Positions 1 through 11,460 of a DNA stretch of 64,000 nt are shown piece by piece (position 1 is the stretch's first letter; each line of letters starts with the position of its first letter). The position numbers and the translations under genes were made by a program. The notes under the pieces were generated by a model, which searched no databases, was not told the DNA's origin, and saw nothing but the letters and a program-made list of their open reading frames with translations. Source of the DNA: Corbicula japonica (taxonomy: Eukaryota > Mollusca > Bivalvia > Venerida > Cyrenidae); the NCBI GenBank assembly GCA_038501625.1, contig JAZAYU010000013.1:5456001-5520000 (forward strand), read 5' to 3'.

Positions 1-365
1 CGTTAATAGTTGGTCTTGGTAAGTTCAGTGAGCACAAGTGTTTATCGGCTGTGCATTTAGCTACATCTATTTTCATCTGTTTTATATTTTCATGCATCAT
101 TGATGGATTGCCGTCAATTCACAAAGGTTATTTATGTGCGTTTGTTAAAAAATTCATGGCGCGGCCATTTAAAGATTCTTTTGCCCTTATACCTGTTTTA
201 AGACCCCCGACCCGCCTTCCTCTTCAATTGTCAAGTATGGTTTGCATTTGTTCCTCCCAAGGTGACAACTCCGCCCGTTTGATTTTTAAATTGGTTGTGG
301 CAGTTTGCAGTTATGCCACATATAATCACTCTCTATCTCTTTTTCTTTGTTGGTAAGACTATGTA

Positions 366-440
366 TGGCCTAAAAATAAATTAGGTTTGTTTCTGGTTAC
401 ATCCTTGAAAAAACAATGGGTCGGTAGGTCGGCTTTCTTT
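366..440 (-). repeat. SINE-like repeat tail, inverted copy
   Basis: The block with 'aggtttgtttctggtta' (about 380-396) reappears in the opposite orientation at 2245-2402, with the same neighbouring 'ggcctaaaaa' and GGTCGG-rich side. A poly-T run follows at 440-460. The shared A-rich end next to a fixed sequence suggests the tail of a retroposed element. The family is not identified. Confidence 0.5.
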
Positions 441-2244
441 TTTTTTTTTTTTTTTTTTTTAAGGGGAAGGAACCAAAGTCCAAGTATATACCATCTTGTG
501 TGTTAGTAAGTATATCAAAGATTAAAATTGTTCAATTTGTACAGTAGACTCCGGGAAATCGAATACACAAATTGTCAGCTAAAAATATTCTATTGCCCGG
601 AGTGTTCGATTCGCCGGTAATCGTATACATCATTAAATCTGCATATATTTGTTGACAAGGGAGGTCAGGTAGATCGTGTTCTTGACAATACTCGTGATAA
701 ATATGCATCATTTATATGTTTATTAATTGATTAACAGACCCTTCTGTCATGTACTGCTACAAAATCAAAGTTTCAAATTATATTATGTCACCGCGAAATT
801 TACAACGTGAAAGTAAAATAAGTATTAAAACAAAGACCTATATATTACCTATATAGGCCTTTGATTAAAACACTAACCAATGCGAACATATTCCATAATA
901 AATTACATCCCAATTTTATCTCAAGTATCATATTTCAGTATTATTGCATCATCAACCAATTTAACTCAGCTAAAAATGACAAATGTCACGTACACACTTC
1001 TTGTAGATCAAACGATTTCAAAGCAGAACCGATAAAACAACACAGTCTTAATATGAGCCGACAATTTCCTTTGAAGTTGCATTTCATTGACGGTTGGTAT
1101 CAATGTTTACCTCCATACTGACTGTCAATCAAATTAAGTCTCCGTATGAAATTAACAGGGAAGGCGGATCAAAGAAATGTACATTAATCTACGAGTATTT
1201 TTAAAACATTTTTGAGAAAATTTCTTTTTGTTTGTTTTTGAATTGTGCGGATTATGTGATAATTTAAAAGAGACAATGGAATTTGAACGTGGATTATTGT
1301 AAGTACATGTACCAATAACGTCTCGATAACGGATAGGCCTAGGTTCCTGTGTATTTGTAACAGATTTTTAACGCCCGATTGAATATGCTGTTTGAAAGAG
1401 GTGACAGGTTACAGTTTATTTGCCCGGAAATGTATCTATCTTTTTAGAGGTATCTTTTAAGGTATTGAAGTGTAGAAAAGGGAAAACTCACTGCATTTTA
1501 TACTTTATTTCCATTGAAACTAATAAACCAGTGTTTCAACTTAAAGTTGAATTGTTTTGCTTAACATGTAATATAAATAATTATTCTTTTAATTACAATT
1601 AGATGTGTAATGCCGTAATGTGGTTTAATGCGTGGATATTGTTGATTTGTTCATGGCTATTTTTTGTAAAAAAAAAATATGTTGGATATACTTACCTTAA
1701 TACCTACCACTTTTTGCAACCACTGTGCCTCACTTTCAACTCGTATTAAGTCGTTTTTAGCTGTATTCGTGATATTCTTGTAAATAACACATAATCAAAT
1801 ATATACATATCCCGTCAAAGATGGTAAAAGTTCTATCACTACCACCAAAGCAGGGTTAATAATTTGATCAGTGCTGTTTCTTTCACTCATTTTACGATAC
1901 AGATATCAGTACATAATTGTTCACTCATAAAGCCATTATTAAACGATTCTGCATTTACGCCGTATCACGTATGCACTTCGAACAGAAATCTTAATCTATT
2001 TGCTTCCTTAATTCTACAATGAAGTCGTCGGTGGATCAAAAAGAATATTTTTACTGGCTCGCCGAACGTTGACATCCATGATTGTTTACCTCGGCGAATT
2101 CAATCATGGAATTAGCAACGTTGACCCGAAAGCACACGCAACGGGGTTTACATATGTTACATGGACAAAAATCACGCCGGAGAAGAAAGTGAAAGTAAAT
2201 TTTCCAAAAATGAAACGGTGCTGTCTGTTATTTTGCACCGGACA
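441..2244. other. Gene-free stretch with a possible pogo-type terminus
   Basis: No convincing coding region is seen. At 541-640 'acagtagactccgggaaat' is followed by a second block with CCGG and 'tcgatt' motifs. This resembles the termini of pogo/Tigger-type mariner elements, which begin CAGTAGA. Only one end is clear, so this is a weak call. Short open frames at 861-1121 and 1420-1602 have no recognisable protein features. Confidence 0.3.
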
Positions 2245-2402
2245 TTGTGTCCGAAAATAACAGAATTTTTCGTCGGTCAAAATCCCGGTCGGCTTTTCAT
2301 ACAATTTTTTTGGGAGGGCTGAAAAAAAGTTACGGTCGGCGCTATTTAGAGACGGTCGGTCGGGTAACCAGAAACAAACCTATTTTTTTTAGGCCTAATT
2401 AG
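2245..2402 (+). repeat. SINE-like repeat with GACCG-rich body
   Basis: The block carries GGTCGG/CGGTCGG motifs, then 'ggtaaccagaaacaaacc', a run of T and 'aggcctaa'. It is the inverted partner of 366-440. Two independent insertions in opposite orientation, or the two ends of one 2-kb element, would both explain the pattern. Confidence 0.5.
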
Positions 2403-2479
2403 AGTTGTCGTTCTTGGTATATGTATTTTACATTGTATGCAAATATTATGGTCATTGAATATTTTTACAATGTTATAAA

Positions 2480-3760
2480 AGTGAGATATGCATATCAGGA
2501 ATAGCAACATCCAGAAAACTCAGCTTCCCAACACAGAACCAAAAAGGAAAGTAAACATGAGTTTATAAAATGATTCGTCTCAAAAACAACATAAATAATT
2601 AACGGAAAAAGAACCCATTGTGTTACCGCCTTGGAAAGGTCAGTTGCAAAAGCATTTGCCTCTACAGGTATACACCAGGTTTTAGTTAAATAGTGCACCA
2701 AACACAATAACTTCAACAGGTTCTCATTTGAGCAAACAGGTACAAGTCGTCTTGGTGAACTAGCTCCAACTTACCCATCAGCTCGACAATGTTGCATGCA
2801 AAATCATACACAATTAAATTAACATAAGCAGCCAATCGCATTTCCGAGCAAACTGGTAGGTACTCAATAATGTCACTAAGACCTAACTGAGACCAGCATC
2901 TTGTCTAGAGTCAAAACAGCAAGAACGTGATGGCAGGAATTAACGAAACTGAACGAGCTTCTATCACAATTTGCTAGGAAGATCAACTGTAAGCGCTAAT
3001 CACCCAGCATGTTAAATACCATGTTGGTATTCTTTCTTTTGGAATTTACTTGTTTATAGATGATTTTTACAAATAATATAATGCAATGAATATTGCCTTT
3101 TATTTTTAGTTTTTAACATTTATTAAATAAAGTCTCCATAAAGCACTCGTTGTGATAAAAATGTACCTTGTTGCAGTGGTGACTTTATACTTCGAATGTA
3201 TTTTTATTTAAATTGGGTTTTCGGTGATAAAGCTTACAAAATGTTTTTTTTTTCTAAATATGTGACATAGATGCACCTGTAATAGTTTAAAATATCTGCT
3301 ATGCAAGCATTAAATTTGCTTAGATTGTTGGCATTGGTTTACGCTCTAGCAAAGCAAACAAGCTGTGGAAAATATGATCACCATCTAACAATGGAAGATT
3401 TACAGTATTAAATTGAAACAGAGGTATCTCTTTTATCATGAACGCGTTCATTAGTAGTTATGAAGTTATTTTTCAAAGAGAGATTTTGATCAAAAGCCAA
3501 TATGCCTCGAGGTTAACCACAAGCTTCAACAATGTCATCTTTACGTTAAACAGAAAGCGAAAACATTAAGTCGCTTTCATACAAGTAGCAGTTTAAAACA
3601 TAACAGCAACAAGGAGTGCGCAATAAGTATTCATAAGGATGCCTATGCATTACTTGATTATAAATAAAGGTGTCAAAAATATTTTTCAGTAAGTAAAAAG
3701 TGAAATATGCATATCAGAGAGCGACAGGCAGGTCTTGACTGTTATAAATAACAAAAGAAC
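2480..3760 (-). mobile_element. Decayed reverse-transcriptase element, copy 1
   Basis: This block is homologous to 3880-5078 along its length. Shared blocks include 'gatgatttttac' near 3060, 'tctccataaa' near 3133 and 'cttttatcatgaa' near 3435. It also shares the 3' part (2760-3000), with cccatcagct and agaccag motifs. On the minus strand it runs from the remnant of the RT C-terminus (3700 to 3040) into a 3' UTR (3000 to 2480). Stops and frameshifts leave no usable open frame. The 2480-2750 tail occurs again at 7858-7970 and 17755-17975. Confidence 0.6.
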
Positions 3761-3879
3761 AATCTTCATCCGCCAATTCACTGTTCATTACAAGCGAGTT
3801 AGGTTTTATTCACTAAAATTGGTTAGATTGTATCTTTTTAAAATATGAAGAAAATAAAGGGAAATATATCACAAAACAA

Positions 3880-5078
3880 GTACAAGTTGTGAAATAACCC
3901 CATTCCACCCATCAGCTTACAATGTTGCATTTAAAATCTCACAAACATATAAAACATAAGAAGCTTACACTGCAAAGCCAAAGGGGTGGGTACCCAATGA
4001 CCTTACCGAGACCAGAGCACCTGGAGTCATCAGCAAGAACACGATGAAGAAACAAATCGAGCTTTTAGGTTCTTTAAAAGAGATTTCCCTGTAAACCCTC
4101 ATTAACTCTTAAACCCCTGCAACCGTCGTGCAGCCAGAGAGGTAAGCACAATGATCAACTTTAGATGGGTTAATCACCAGGCAAGAAGAGCGTTGTACAA
4201 TATCACGTTGGTAAACGTTTTTTAATTAACAGATGATTTTTACGAATATCCGGGAGGAATTTACATTGCCTTTTATTTTCTTAAGTTTATAATTTAAAAT
4301 TAAATCTCCATAAAAACTGGTTGTGAAATACCTTGTTGCAAAAGTGATTTTAAACTGCACCTGTATTTTTGAATTAAATCTGGGTATCAGCGATAAGACT
4401 TGCAAAAGGCTTTCCTTAATTTGTGATACCGATAACCTCGTTTTAATTTTTTTTTCTGTTATGCAAATATAACGTTCATTGAAATCATTAACACCATTGC
4501 AAGCTCTAGAACAGCGAACAATCTGTGAGATATAAACCCCGTAAGATGTTGCAGGAGGAACATCGCCGTCTAAAAACGGAAAATTAAAATTAAAATAATC
4601 TCTTTTATCATATATTTTAGTAGTGACATATCCATTTTGAAAAGAAAGATTAAGATCAAGGAAGTTTGCTTGCTTATCTGAAGTGTTTGCTTTATTAAGT
4701 TGTAGTTCATTATGATAAATTTTATTAACCAGAGAGGGAAAATGGTTATCATCTATATTCAACAAATCATCAAGTTACCTCGAGGTGTTGAGGCTGTAAT
4801 AATGTCATCATGATGTTCGGTAGAAAAAGACAACATAAAATCTCTTTCATAACAGTATAAAAACAGATCAGCAACTAGGGGTACACAATTAGTACCCATT
4901 GAAATGCCTTATACTTGTTATGAACAGAGGTACTAAATCTCACATAAATTCCAATAAAAATGTGAGCACCTGGATAAGGTCTTGAAAGGTTCATGAAGAA
5001 AAATTATCTTAAGAACCGTCTGTAAAAATGCCCTATGTTCATTACAAGCGATAAATGTTTTATTTTCTCTAGCAAAGG
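3880..5078 (-). mobile_element. Reverse-transcriptase element, copy 2 (5' end cut by foldback element)
   Basis: This is a second and better preserved copy of the same retroelement. The RT remnant lies at about 4226-4930 and the 3' UTR at 3880-4225. Upstream coding sequence stops where the foldback element begins at 5079, so the foldback inserted into this copy or at its truncated end. A third 3' UTR copy lies at 61990-62320. I think the family is Penelope-like or related, but the assignment is tentative. Confidence 0.6.
4226..4930 (-). pseudogene. Reverse transcriptase remnant (Penelope-like or related)
   Basis: The open part (4765 down to 4226, 179 residues) contains FLDLNLSFQNG, KIYDKRD, FPFLDGDVP and SYGVYISQ. 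These form the conserved block downstream of the catalytic site in a widespread invertebrate retroelement RT family. Upstream on the same strand are GTNC-PLVADLFLYCYERDF (about 4900-4850), and then TSR-stop-LDDLLNIDD around 4780-4745. That last motif is the catalytic [Y]LDD box with the tyrosine codon turned into TAA. The C-terminal end has also lost its frame. This is a dead copy; the family name is from memory and uncertain. Confidence 0.65.
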
Positions 5079-5870
5079 TTTTTCGGCGTTAGCTGTCTAA
5101 GCTCACTTTTGACCTAGTTTTTCGACCAATGAAATATTGTAAATAAAACTTATTATGCAGCGGGAAAATCAAATAGATTATTTTGATTGGTTATTAGTGG
5201 GTCTCGTTAATGATTACCGTAACGATTTTTATATTGTGTGTTATTATTTACATGGCACTTATATGTTCGGGCATTTTCGTTTTTAAAAGCGATAATTGTA
5301 TTGGAGAAAAAAGTATTTACGGTATAAATAACCAGTTAAGTCAATTGATGGCTTAAATACGATTTTATATGGAATATTCATGGGTGTCAGGTAAACACTC
5401 GAGTACAATACACAGTGTAAAACGACAGAGAAGTGCAGATATTTCTGGTTCTTACTGGTTCCTTTCTAGTTCCTTTGATACTGATTGTTAATTTCAAGTC
5501 GAGATATTCAAATCGCCTTGGTGTAGTGGTTATCACACTCGCCTGTTAAGCGGAGGCCCCGGGTTCAATACTCGGGAGGGACACGTTTTTTAAGTTAATT
5601 TACGTAAAAGTTGGTAGATTTCGCTCTTGTAACAAGTTGTTATTATTTTCATTTATTGTATTTAGCGCCAGGTAAATACTTACACACAATATAAGAATCG
5701 TTACGGTAATCATTAACAAGACCCACTAATAGCCAATCAAAATAATCTATTTGATTTTCCCGCTGCATAATAAATTTTATTTACAATATTTCATTGGTCG
5801 AAAAACTAGGTCAAAAGTGAGCTTAGACAGCTAACGCCGAAAAATCTTTTCCATCAACGCCGTTTATCTG
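5079..5870. mobile_element. Foldback element with about 185-bp inverted repeats and tRNA-like core
   Basis: The left arm (5079-5267, beginning 'tttttcggcgttagctgtc') and the right arm (about 5658-5845) are near-perfect reverse complements, with only scattered mismatches. The central 390 bp holds a tRNA-like block at 5512-5583. A related copy at 47628-48560 shares the left arm, the centre and the tRNA-like block. It lacks the right arm but has the same sequence just outside it ('tcttttccatcaacgccg', 5846-5865 and about 48529-48548), so the family extends slightly past the right arm. No transposase is encoded. Confidence 0.75.
5512..5583 (+). repeat. tRNA-like sequence inside foldback element
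   Basis: An A-box-like 'tggtgtagtggtta' (5519-5532) and a B-box-like 'gggttcaatac' (5561-5571) are about 40 bp apart, as in a tRNA gene. A T-arm of 5 bp with a 7-nt loop can be drawn. The anticodon loop would be CTGTTAA (anticodon GTT), but the body is not like tRNA-Asn. The acceptor stem has at least three mismatches. It is probably a tRNA-derived pol III promoter or a captured SINE head and not a working tRNA. Confidence 0.5.
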
Positions 5871-6144
5871 TTTTTAAAGATATTTCTTGTTTCAATTAGA
5901 CTGGCTAGCTTAAGCATATAAAGTAGAAAAATCATAAGTAGACACACAGAACGCCTGAACATTATTTGATTTAAGCTTCTTGAAAACGTCATTTGAATTT
6001 TTTATAGACCAAGATACAATAATAACATACATTTGTGCAAAGTTACATTTAACGGCATTTTGCGGTTATTGAGATTTTGATAATTTTCTTTTTATCGATG
6101 AACGAGATTGGGAGGAGTGTGGTAAGCCCTTAAGACACATGAAA

Positions 6145-6237
6145 GTACTTTTGATCACATTTATGGAGTTGTTTTTTTTCTAGTTTTTGGATAACTAGAA
6201 AAAAAAACAACTCCATAAATGTGATAAAAAGTACCCC
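6145..6237. repeat. Hairpin MITE
   Basis: Two arms of about 43 bp around a 4-nt loop are almost perfect reverse complements: 'catttatggagttg' on one side and 'caactccataaatg' on the other, with a T-run/A-run pair in the middle. The outer ends are 'agtact' and 'agtac'. No coding capacity. Confidence 0.75.
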
Positions 6238-6279
6238 TGTGGTTAATCATATGTTTGGAAATGGGATGAAAAAAGCTAT

Positions 6280-6640
6280 TCGTGGGTCTTCACTGGGTTT
6301 TAATATTCAAATAGATATGCAAACAGTAAAATAAATTAATAAAATCATACAGGTCGTAAAATAAACAATGATCATAACTGTTTTCGGAAAGCAAGTAAAA
6401 TTTAACAAAATTCCTAATTATATTGACAAAATCAAACATTTAAGTATGATAAATCTGACAATCGAAGACCTATTTGATTTTAGGCAAACATGTTTTCCTA
6501 CTAGCAAGACGAGCAATGGTATATCTTAAAACGGCAGAAAAGTGGAACATCTTGTATTCAATTGTAAATAAATCTTAGTAATCTATTAATTTATTTACTT
6601 CTGAAATTGAAATGTTCAAATAACAGTTGAACGACAAATT
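6280..6640 (+). repeat. Dispersed repeat, family X
   Basis: This block shares short collinear stretches ('atatgcaaacagt', 'aaatttaacaaa', a run of tcaaa/taaat, then cgaagacc-type sequence) with 10970-11460. The latter is clearly the inverse of 44400-44800. Similarity is moderate; the family is unknown and non-coding. Confidence 0.35.
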
Positions 6641-7857
6641 GCACTCGGCTAATGATAAGCAAACTCAATTGCCTTTTTAGCAAGAAAATATATTGCATAC
6701 TATGTTAATATGGAGCAAAAGAATGGAATGTAACAGTATTGTAAATCATGCAATTGACAACTGGATCGGAAGCGGACCGCAAACCGATCCCATTAGAAGC
6801 ACAGTGCAAGCGCAATCTAATAGGAAAAGGAATGGATTCGAAACGTAAAATACAAAAAAGTTATATTATGTTATTTATATAGAAATAAATTTGTTAATAT
6901 GTTATTAATACATGAAGTTATTAACGGATGATTCTTAAATAGTTACTTTTGACGTTTCATCTTGACTTTAACTGTAAGGTCGTGTATATTGTGTGACTCA
7001 TCTTTATTTTATAATACTATTTAGAATTAAATGATTGACTGCACAAAACAAACTCCAGTTGATTATTTAATACCATATTGCAATTTTTTTTATTGTAACT
7101 AATAACATTATAAAAAACAAATCTCGTTCAACACATACAGTAGTTTGGCAATTTATGGCGTGCTTCTTTCCGAATGCCATGCACTTGATATCAACAAGAT
7201 GACTGTAAATGACGCCATTTGTATACTTTATCGTTCTTTATAATATGATCCTGCTTTTTATTTGATAAGTATTATTGGACTACTTTCGAACAAACATACT
7301 GAAAAAAAACCCATAAATCTAGTCGCGTAGGTTAACAATGCTATCGTGTAATAGTACGTTTAATAATTTCCGTAAGTGCAAAATTCAATAAAATAAACAT
7401 AATATGAGAAATGTCTAAAATAATCAAAAAGGTGCAGTATGAAGATCATTAACAAACTCATGTTTTGTTCTGGGTTGCTATCTATATTTAATGTACCTGT
7501 ATATACAAGCTGAGGGAATGCAAATTAATTTCTTTTTGAAAAAAGTTTTAAAAAAATATTTTGTCGGGAAAAACTTTGAAGTTCCAGCGCGGCATCGCTA
7601 TCCTCCGACATGATTTAAATATCAATAATCAACAGTATGTTGAATTAAATATGGGATCATGTATTATTAGTTCAAGTTGCGTCATTTTATATTAGAAGCT
7701 AATGGAATTTATGAGACATATTTCCAACACACTGCCTTAAATGTCCACCAGATAAAGCAATAGACAAGTGTTAATCATAGATGTTTCTCGTAAATGCCAA
7801 ATGTTATACACACAGATAAAAAGGACATCACGTCGGACGAAGTCTCGTATAAAAAGG
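6641..7857. other. Gene-free stretch
   Basis: AT-rich sequence with frequent stops in all frames. I see no gene, RNA or clear repeat boundary here. Confidence 0.5.
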
Positions 7858-8060
7858 GAAACATGCATATTAGGAATAGCCACACTAAAAAAGCCTTCGC
7901 GCACTGCCAAAAGGCGGGAAAGAAAAAAAGAGCATGGGTATATAAAAATAGACGCAACAGGAACGTTCAAAGCTACCGAACACGACAAATATGCAACTAT
8001 TGCAAGTGCAAGCTCGGTTTGATTACGTCTATTAAGCCACGCGAATTATTGTAATGTAGT
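7858..8060 (-). repeat. Fragment of the RT element 3' tail
   Basis: 'catgcatattaggaatagccacac' matches 'catatcaggaatagcaacatcc' at about 2490 and 'catatcaggtactgccacactc' at about 17770, with continuing similarity through 'gcatgggtatataaaa'. It is a degraded dispersed copy of that tail. The overlapping small open frames on both strands are by-products. Confidence 0.5.
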
Positions 8061-9036
8061 GCGTTAAGTTTTTACAAAGTTCTCGGGGTGAAACAACACG
8101 AAAACTTGTCAAGTTTAAAAATTACTTTATATCTGTAAGCTCTATACGGTTTATATTTTGCTTAAACCAACTTTCTAATACATAAACCGTTTTTTTTCTT
8201 ATAAGTATAAATTCTCTAAATAAACTTCCAAGAACATTAAAATTCTCTTGTTCAAATTAGTAATTTAGCCATGAGACTAACACACAATCCTCCTCCAGTC
8301 CTTTTCTGGCCAGTACCTGGCCTGTTCTGGCCGGTTTGTTCAAACTATTTAGGTTAATATCTGGTTTTTATATCCTACACCAGACACTGTGCTCGTAGAC
8401 GTATTAATTAATAACTGTATTTTCGTTATACCAAAATGACAGTTTGACCTAAGGAACTTACTTTATATCGAGTAGATGTAAATGGTGAATATAAGAAATT
8501 GACATGTGGCTAAAATATTTTGACAGATGTAATTCGTACTCAAAATGTTTGATGTTATCTAGAAAAGAATATAAGTTACGAACAAGGCCCTAAAATAAAT
8601 CTTTATAATATAAATGTATAACACCTTCTTTGTTGGTAAATTATTATCAAAATTTCCCTATTCCAATACATTATATGTCAGAATACTATATCATTCTTCA
8701 CTTGATACTAAACTTATACATGTATTTCAAGACTCTAGTCATTATTTTAATATTTGTAGAAATAATTTGCATAATAAGAATTTTGAGAACCATGCCCCCC
8801 TTCAAAAAGTAACAAGGACGACGTGAAGTATATGTTAGAAGATGTTTGCGTCATATAACAGTCAGCCACGTGAAATACACGACACGAATATATACACTAT
8901 CCAGAAAATAAGTTGAAAGTTTCCTGTCAATATCTTGCAAAATGTACAAATAATTTCTTTCACCAAAATTTTAAGAAACGAAATCTGTCCCCAACCAATA
9001 TATAATGAACTGAGCCATGCGAAAAATCTACACGTT
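8061..9036. other. Gene-free stretch
   Basis: No gene or RNA recognised. A short tandem motif with repeated CTGGCC (about 8295-8335) is present. The frame at 8614-8826 has no protein-like features. Confidence 0.4.
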
Positions 9037-10378
9037 ATGCCTAAAGCCCCGGTCAAAACCCACCGTACTTGCAAATGCGTGCTGTCTACGTGCAAAAACG
9101 TGGCCAAATTCAGGGATCCGTACGTGGTGTGTACCGCTTCCGTACGGATTTGAGCACGCAGAGACGCCGTAGCAAAACTTTCTCTGCGTTCGAGCTGTAG
9201 ACGGGCTACGGATTCACCACCAGTACGGGTGACGTGCGTGTCCTGTACGTCTACGAGCTCATTACGCACTGCCTTCGAGAGTCTTTGCATGGTCATTGCT
9301 TCCTCAGTTCAACTGTTCAAAACGCGCACAGAACTCAGGCGGACCTTACAGAGCAAGTAAGGTGTGCGCACGGACATCTGTGGTATATAAAATATATAAT
9401 AGGACGATAGGTCGTCCTTATACACTCACCCAAAGTTCTAATTGGTCACTTTTTGTCCGTATTTTTCTATTAGAAAGACATTGAATTCACTCTTTATTGA
9501 TGATCATATGCTAACAACAGTCTTCAACTTAAGCTTTAATCTTGAAATAATTGACTTTGGAGCAGTTTGGCGAGAGTTATCCTTAATTTTGCTAAAAATG
9601 CATTTCTTGCATAAAAAGGTCAAGAAAACAGCAATTAGCTCTTAATTTCTTGTTTTGTTTTAATATGACTCCTCATTAGTAGGAAAAACATAGAACCTTA
9701 TTAATCAACAGCACTTTTGTTTAAATAAATCCCCTCTAAAATATCCAATTTTAAAATTACCTCCCTTTCAATTAAAGACTGTTCTAATTTGACCCTGCGG
9801 TGTAAGTAAATGGTATTGGATTCATTTTAGAAAACAATCAATAAAGATTAAAAACTTTAAGACATTAGATAATTAATTCCAAGACAAAACAGTTCTTTCT
9901 ACAACCTCTCTTGACGTAGGGAAGAAACGAAACTAGCATGCATTGTAAACATACACAATTGATGACCAATTAGAACTTTGGTTGAGTGTATATATCACCC
10001 AACAGCGACCGAAATAAAGCCACTTTCACCGCACTTGCACGCAATTACAACGTTCGAGCGAGTAAGAACACCGTACGTGAGCAGTGCATGTAAGTACTGC
10101 CTCCGTACGTTAACATGGAAATCGCACGGAGATCTTGCGTTGTAAGCACGTTGTCAGCACGCACAACTCACTAATTACGCAACGTTCGATGCATGCAACC
10201 GCTTACCCCTAGATGTGGCGTGCGGGCCACGTACACACACCTTGCGCAACCGTGAGTGTGACGTGCTTCCTCTCTGCTTTTGCAACGTCTGACCCAAAAA
10301 CGCCGCGAACGTGACCTCCGCAGAACACGTACGGACAAAAAAGATGCACGGCGGGTTGTGACAGGGGCTTTAACATAA
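9037..10378. mobile_element. 1.3-kb foldback element with CpG-rich arms
   Basis: The ends match as inverted repeats: 'ttatgcctaaagcccc' at about 9036 and, reverse-complemented, 'ttatgttaaagcccc' at about 10378, followed by GTCA-AACCC in both. The inner ends also match: 'acccaaagttctaattggtca' near 9428 against the inverse near 9965. The roughly 400-bp arms are dense in ACGTACGG/CGTACG motifs, with diverged but similar layout, and surround a 500-bp AT-rich centre. The 145-codon minus frame at 8862-9296 is a by-product of the CpG-rich arm. No transposase is present. The class is unknown. Confidence 0.65.
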
Positions 10379-10599
10379 GTTTACAGTTTTAGTGAGTATC
10401 TTGAAAATCGTAAAAGAAGTTTTAAACAAATTTAAAGCTTATCCTGAGGTCGTTTTGCTGTAGAAAACTATGGTCATTTGATAACTGCAGTTTATGCTCC
10501 GGGGCACAGGTCGTAACCGTGACAACAAAAGTTAAACATCATTTATACACGATCGTAAAATGTCTTTGCAACTCGTTAAGGCCGCTATTTCATTTTTCC

Positions 10600-10845
10600 G
10601 TGATGCGTGATCCGTGTCCGTGTCCGCGTCCATGTCCGTGTCCGCGATTTTTCACTCACCAAAGATATCGTTGGAATTATTCCATACCTCCGTGTCCGTT
10701 CCGCGTCCGCGTCCGTGTCCGCGTCCGTGTCCGCGATTTTTCACTCACCAAAGATAACGTTGGGTTTATTCCATACCTCCGTGTCCGTTCCACGTCGCAG
10801 ACACGGACGCGGAACGGACACGTACACGGAGGTATGGAATAGCTG
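10600..10845 (+). repeat. GTCCGC minisatellite with duplicated and inverted flank
   Basis: Imperfect 6-bp units gtccgt/gtccgc form two clusters (10611-10650 and 10693-10735). Each is followed by the same flank: 'atttttcactcaccaaagat' and then 'attccatacctccgtgtccg'. A third, inverted piece ('ggaacggacac' to 'ggtatggaat') ends the array at 10811-10841. This is a tandem duplication with a terminal inversion and can fold on itself. Confidence 0.7.
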
Positions 10846-10969
10846 CCTTATACCTTAATCGGCTTTGTAGGTTTCCCCTTTTTGCGGCATTTAAAGGTTA
10901 TTAAAGCTCTTGTTCTGTCGTTCAATGCGCAACATGTTATTATTGCTGACATTGTACTGTTATTGCAAT

Positions 10970-11460
10970 TTATTTACAGATAGTTTTAAATGTACATGAA
11001 TAATAAAAGCCCTCCTGGATAAATTGTATGTTATGCTATAGGATCATAGAAACAAATAGTGTTATACTTCGAACAGATATGCATATGCAAACAGTGACAC
11101 ATTTGAAGATAATATAATTTAACAAAGAATATTAACTGCTTTCAGAATTTAAATTAAACTTAACGAAATCAAATTAAATATACAGAAAATATTAGAGCAT
11201 CGACTTCCTATTATGTTAGTTGAAAACCATGTATTTGCCGATTTTATAAATGAACCATAATTTACTTTGAAAAAGTAAACAAAGTGGCGCATGTAATATT
11301 CAATTTACTGCCAAAAGAGCTATACATTTTATAATAGCAAAATTATTGTGTGCAGATCTCGATATTTTATTTCGGACTGAAGAAACTGCTGACGTGCAGT
11401 ATTTGGATGTGACAAAGAGCTAAAATTTAACTGTCTTGACCTACAAAATTAATGAAGGCT
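10970..11460 (+). repeat. Dispersed repeat, family X
   Basis: Around 11130-11185 'agaatattaactgctttcag' and the following AAATTAAACTTAACGAAATC block are nearly the exact inverse of 44712-44770. Similar but weaker sequence lies at 6280-6640. Non-coding; identity unknown. Confidence 0.5.

Noticed and set aside
4226..4765. Intact small host gene
   Set aside because: Its motifs are those of a retroelement RT, the catalytic box just upstream carries a stop, and a decayed second copy lies next to it.
5512..5583. Functional tRNA-Asn gene
   Set aside because: The acceptor stem does not pair, the body differs from tRNA-Asn, and a related copy has a different anticodon loop. It is better explained as a tRNA-derived repeat.
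8862..9296. 145-residue protein on the minus strand
   Set aside because: It lies in the CpG-rich arm of the foldback element, has no domain signature, and extends into unrelated flanking sequence.
10519..10858. Two overlapping Arg/Val- and Pro/Cys-rich frames
   Set aside because: They are products of the GTCCGC minisatellite; there is no gene context.
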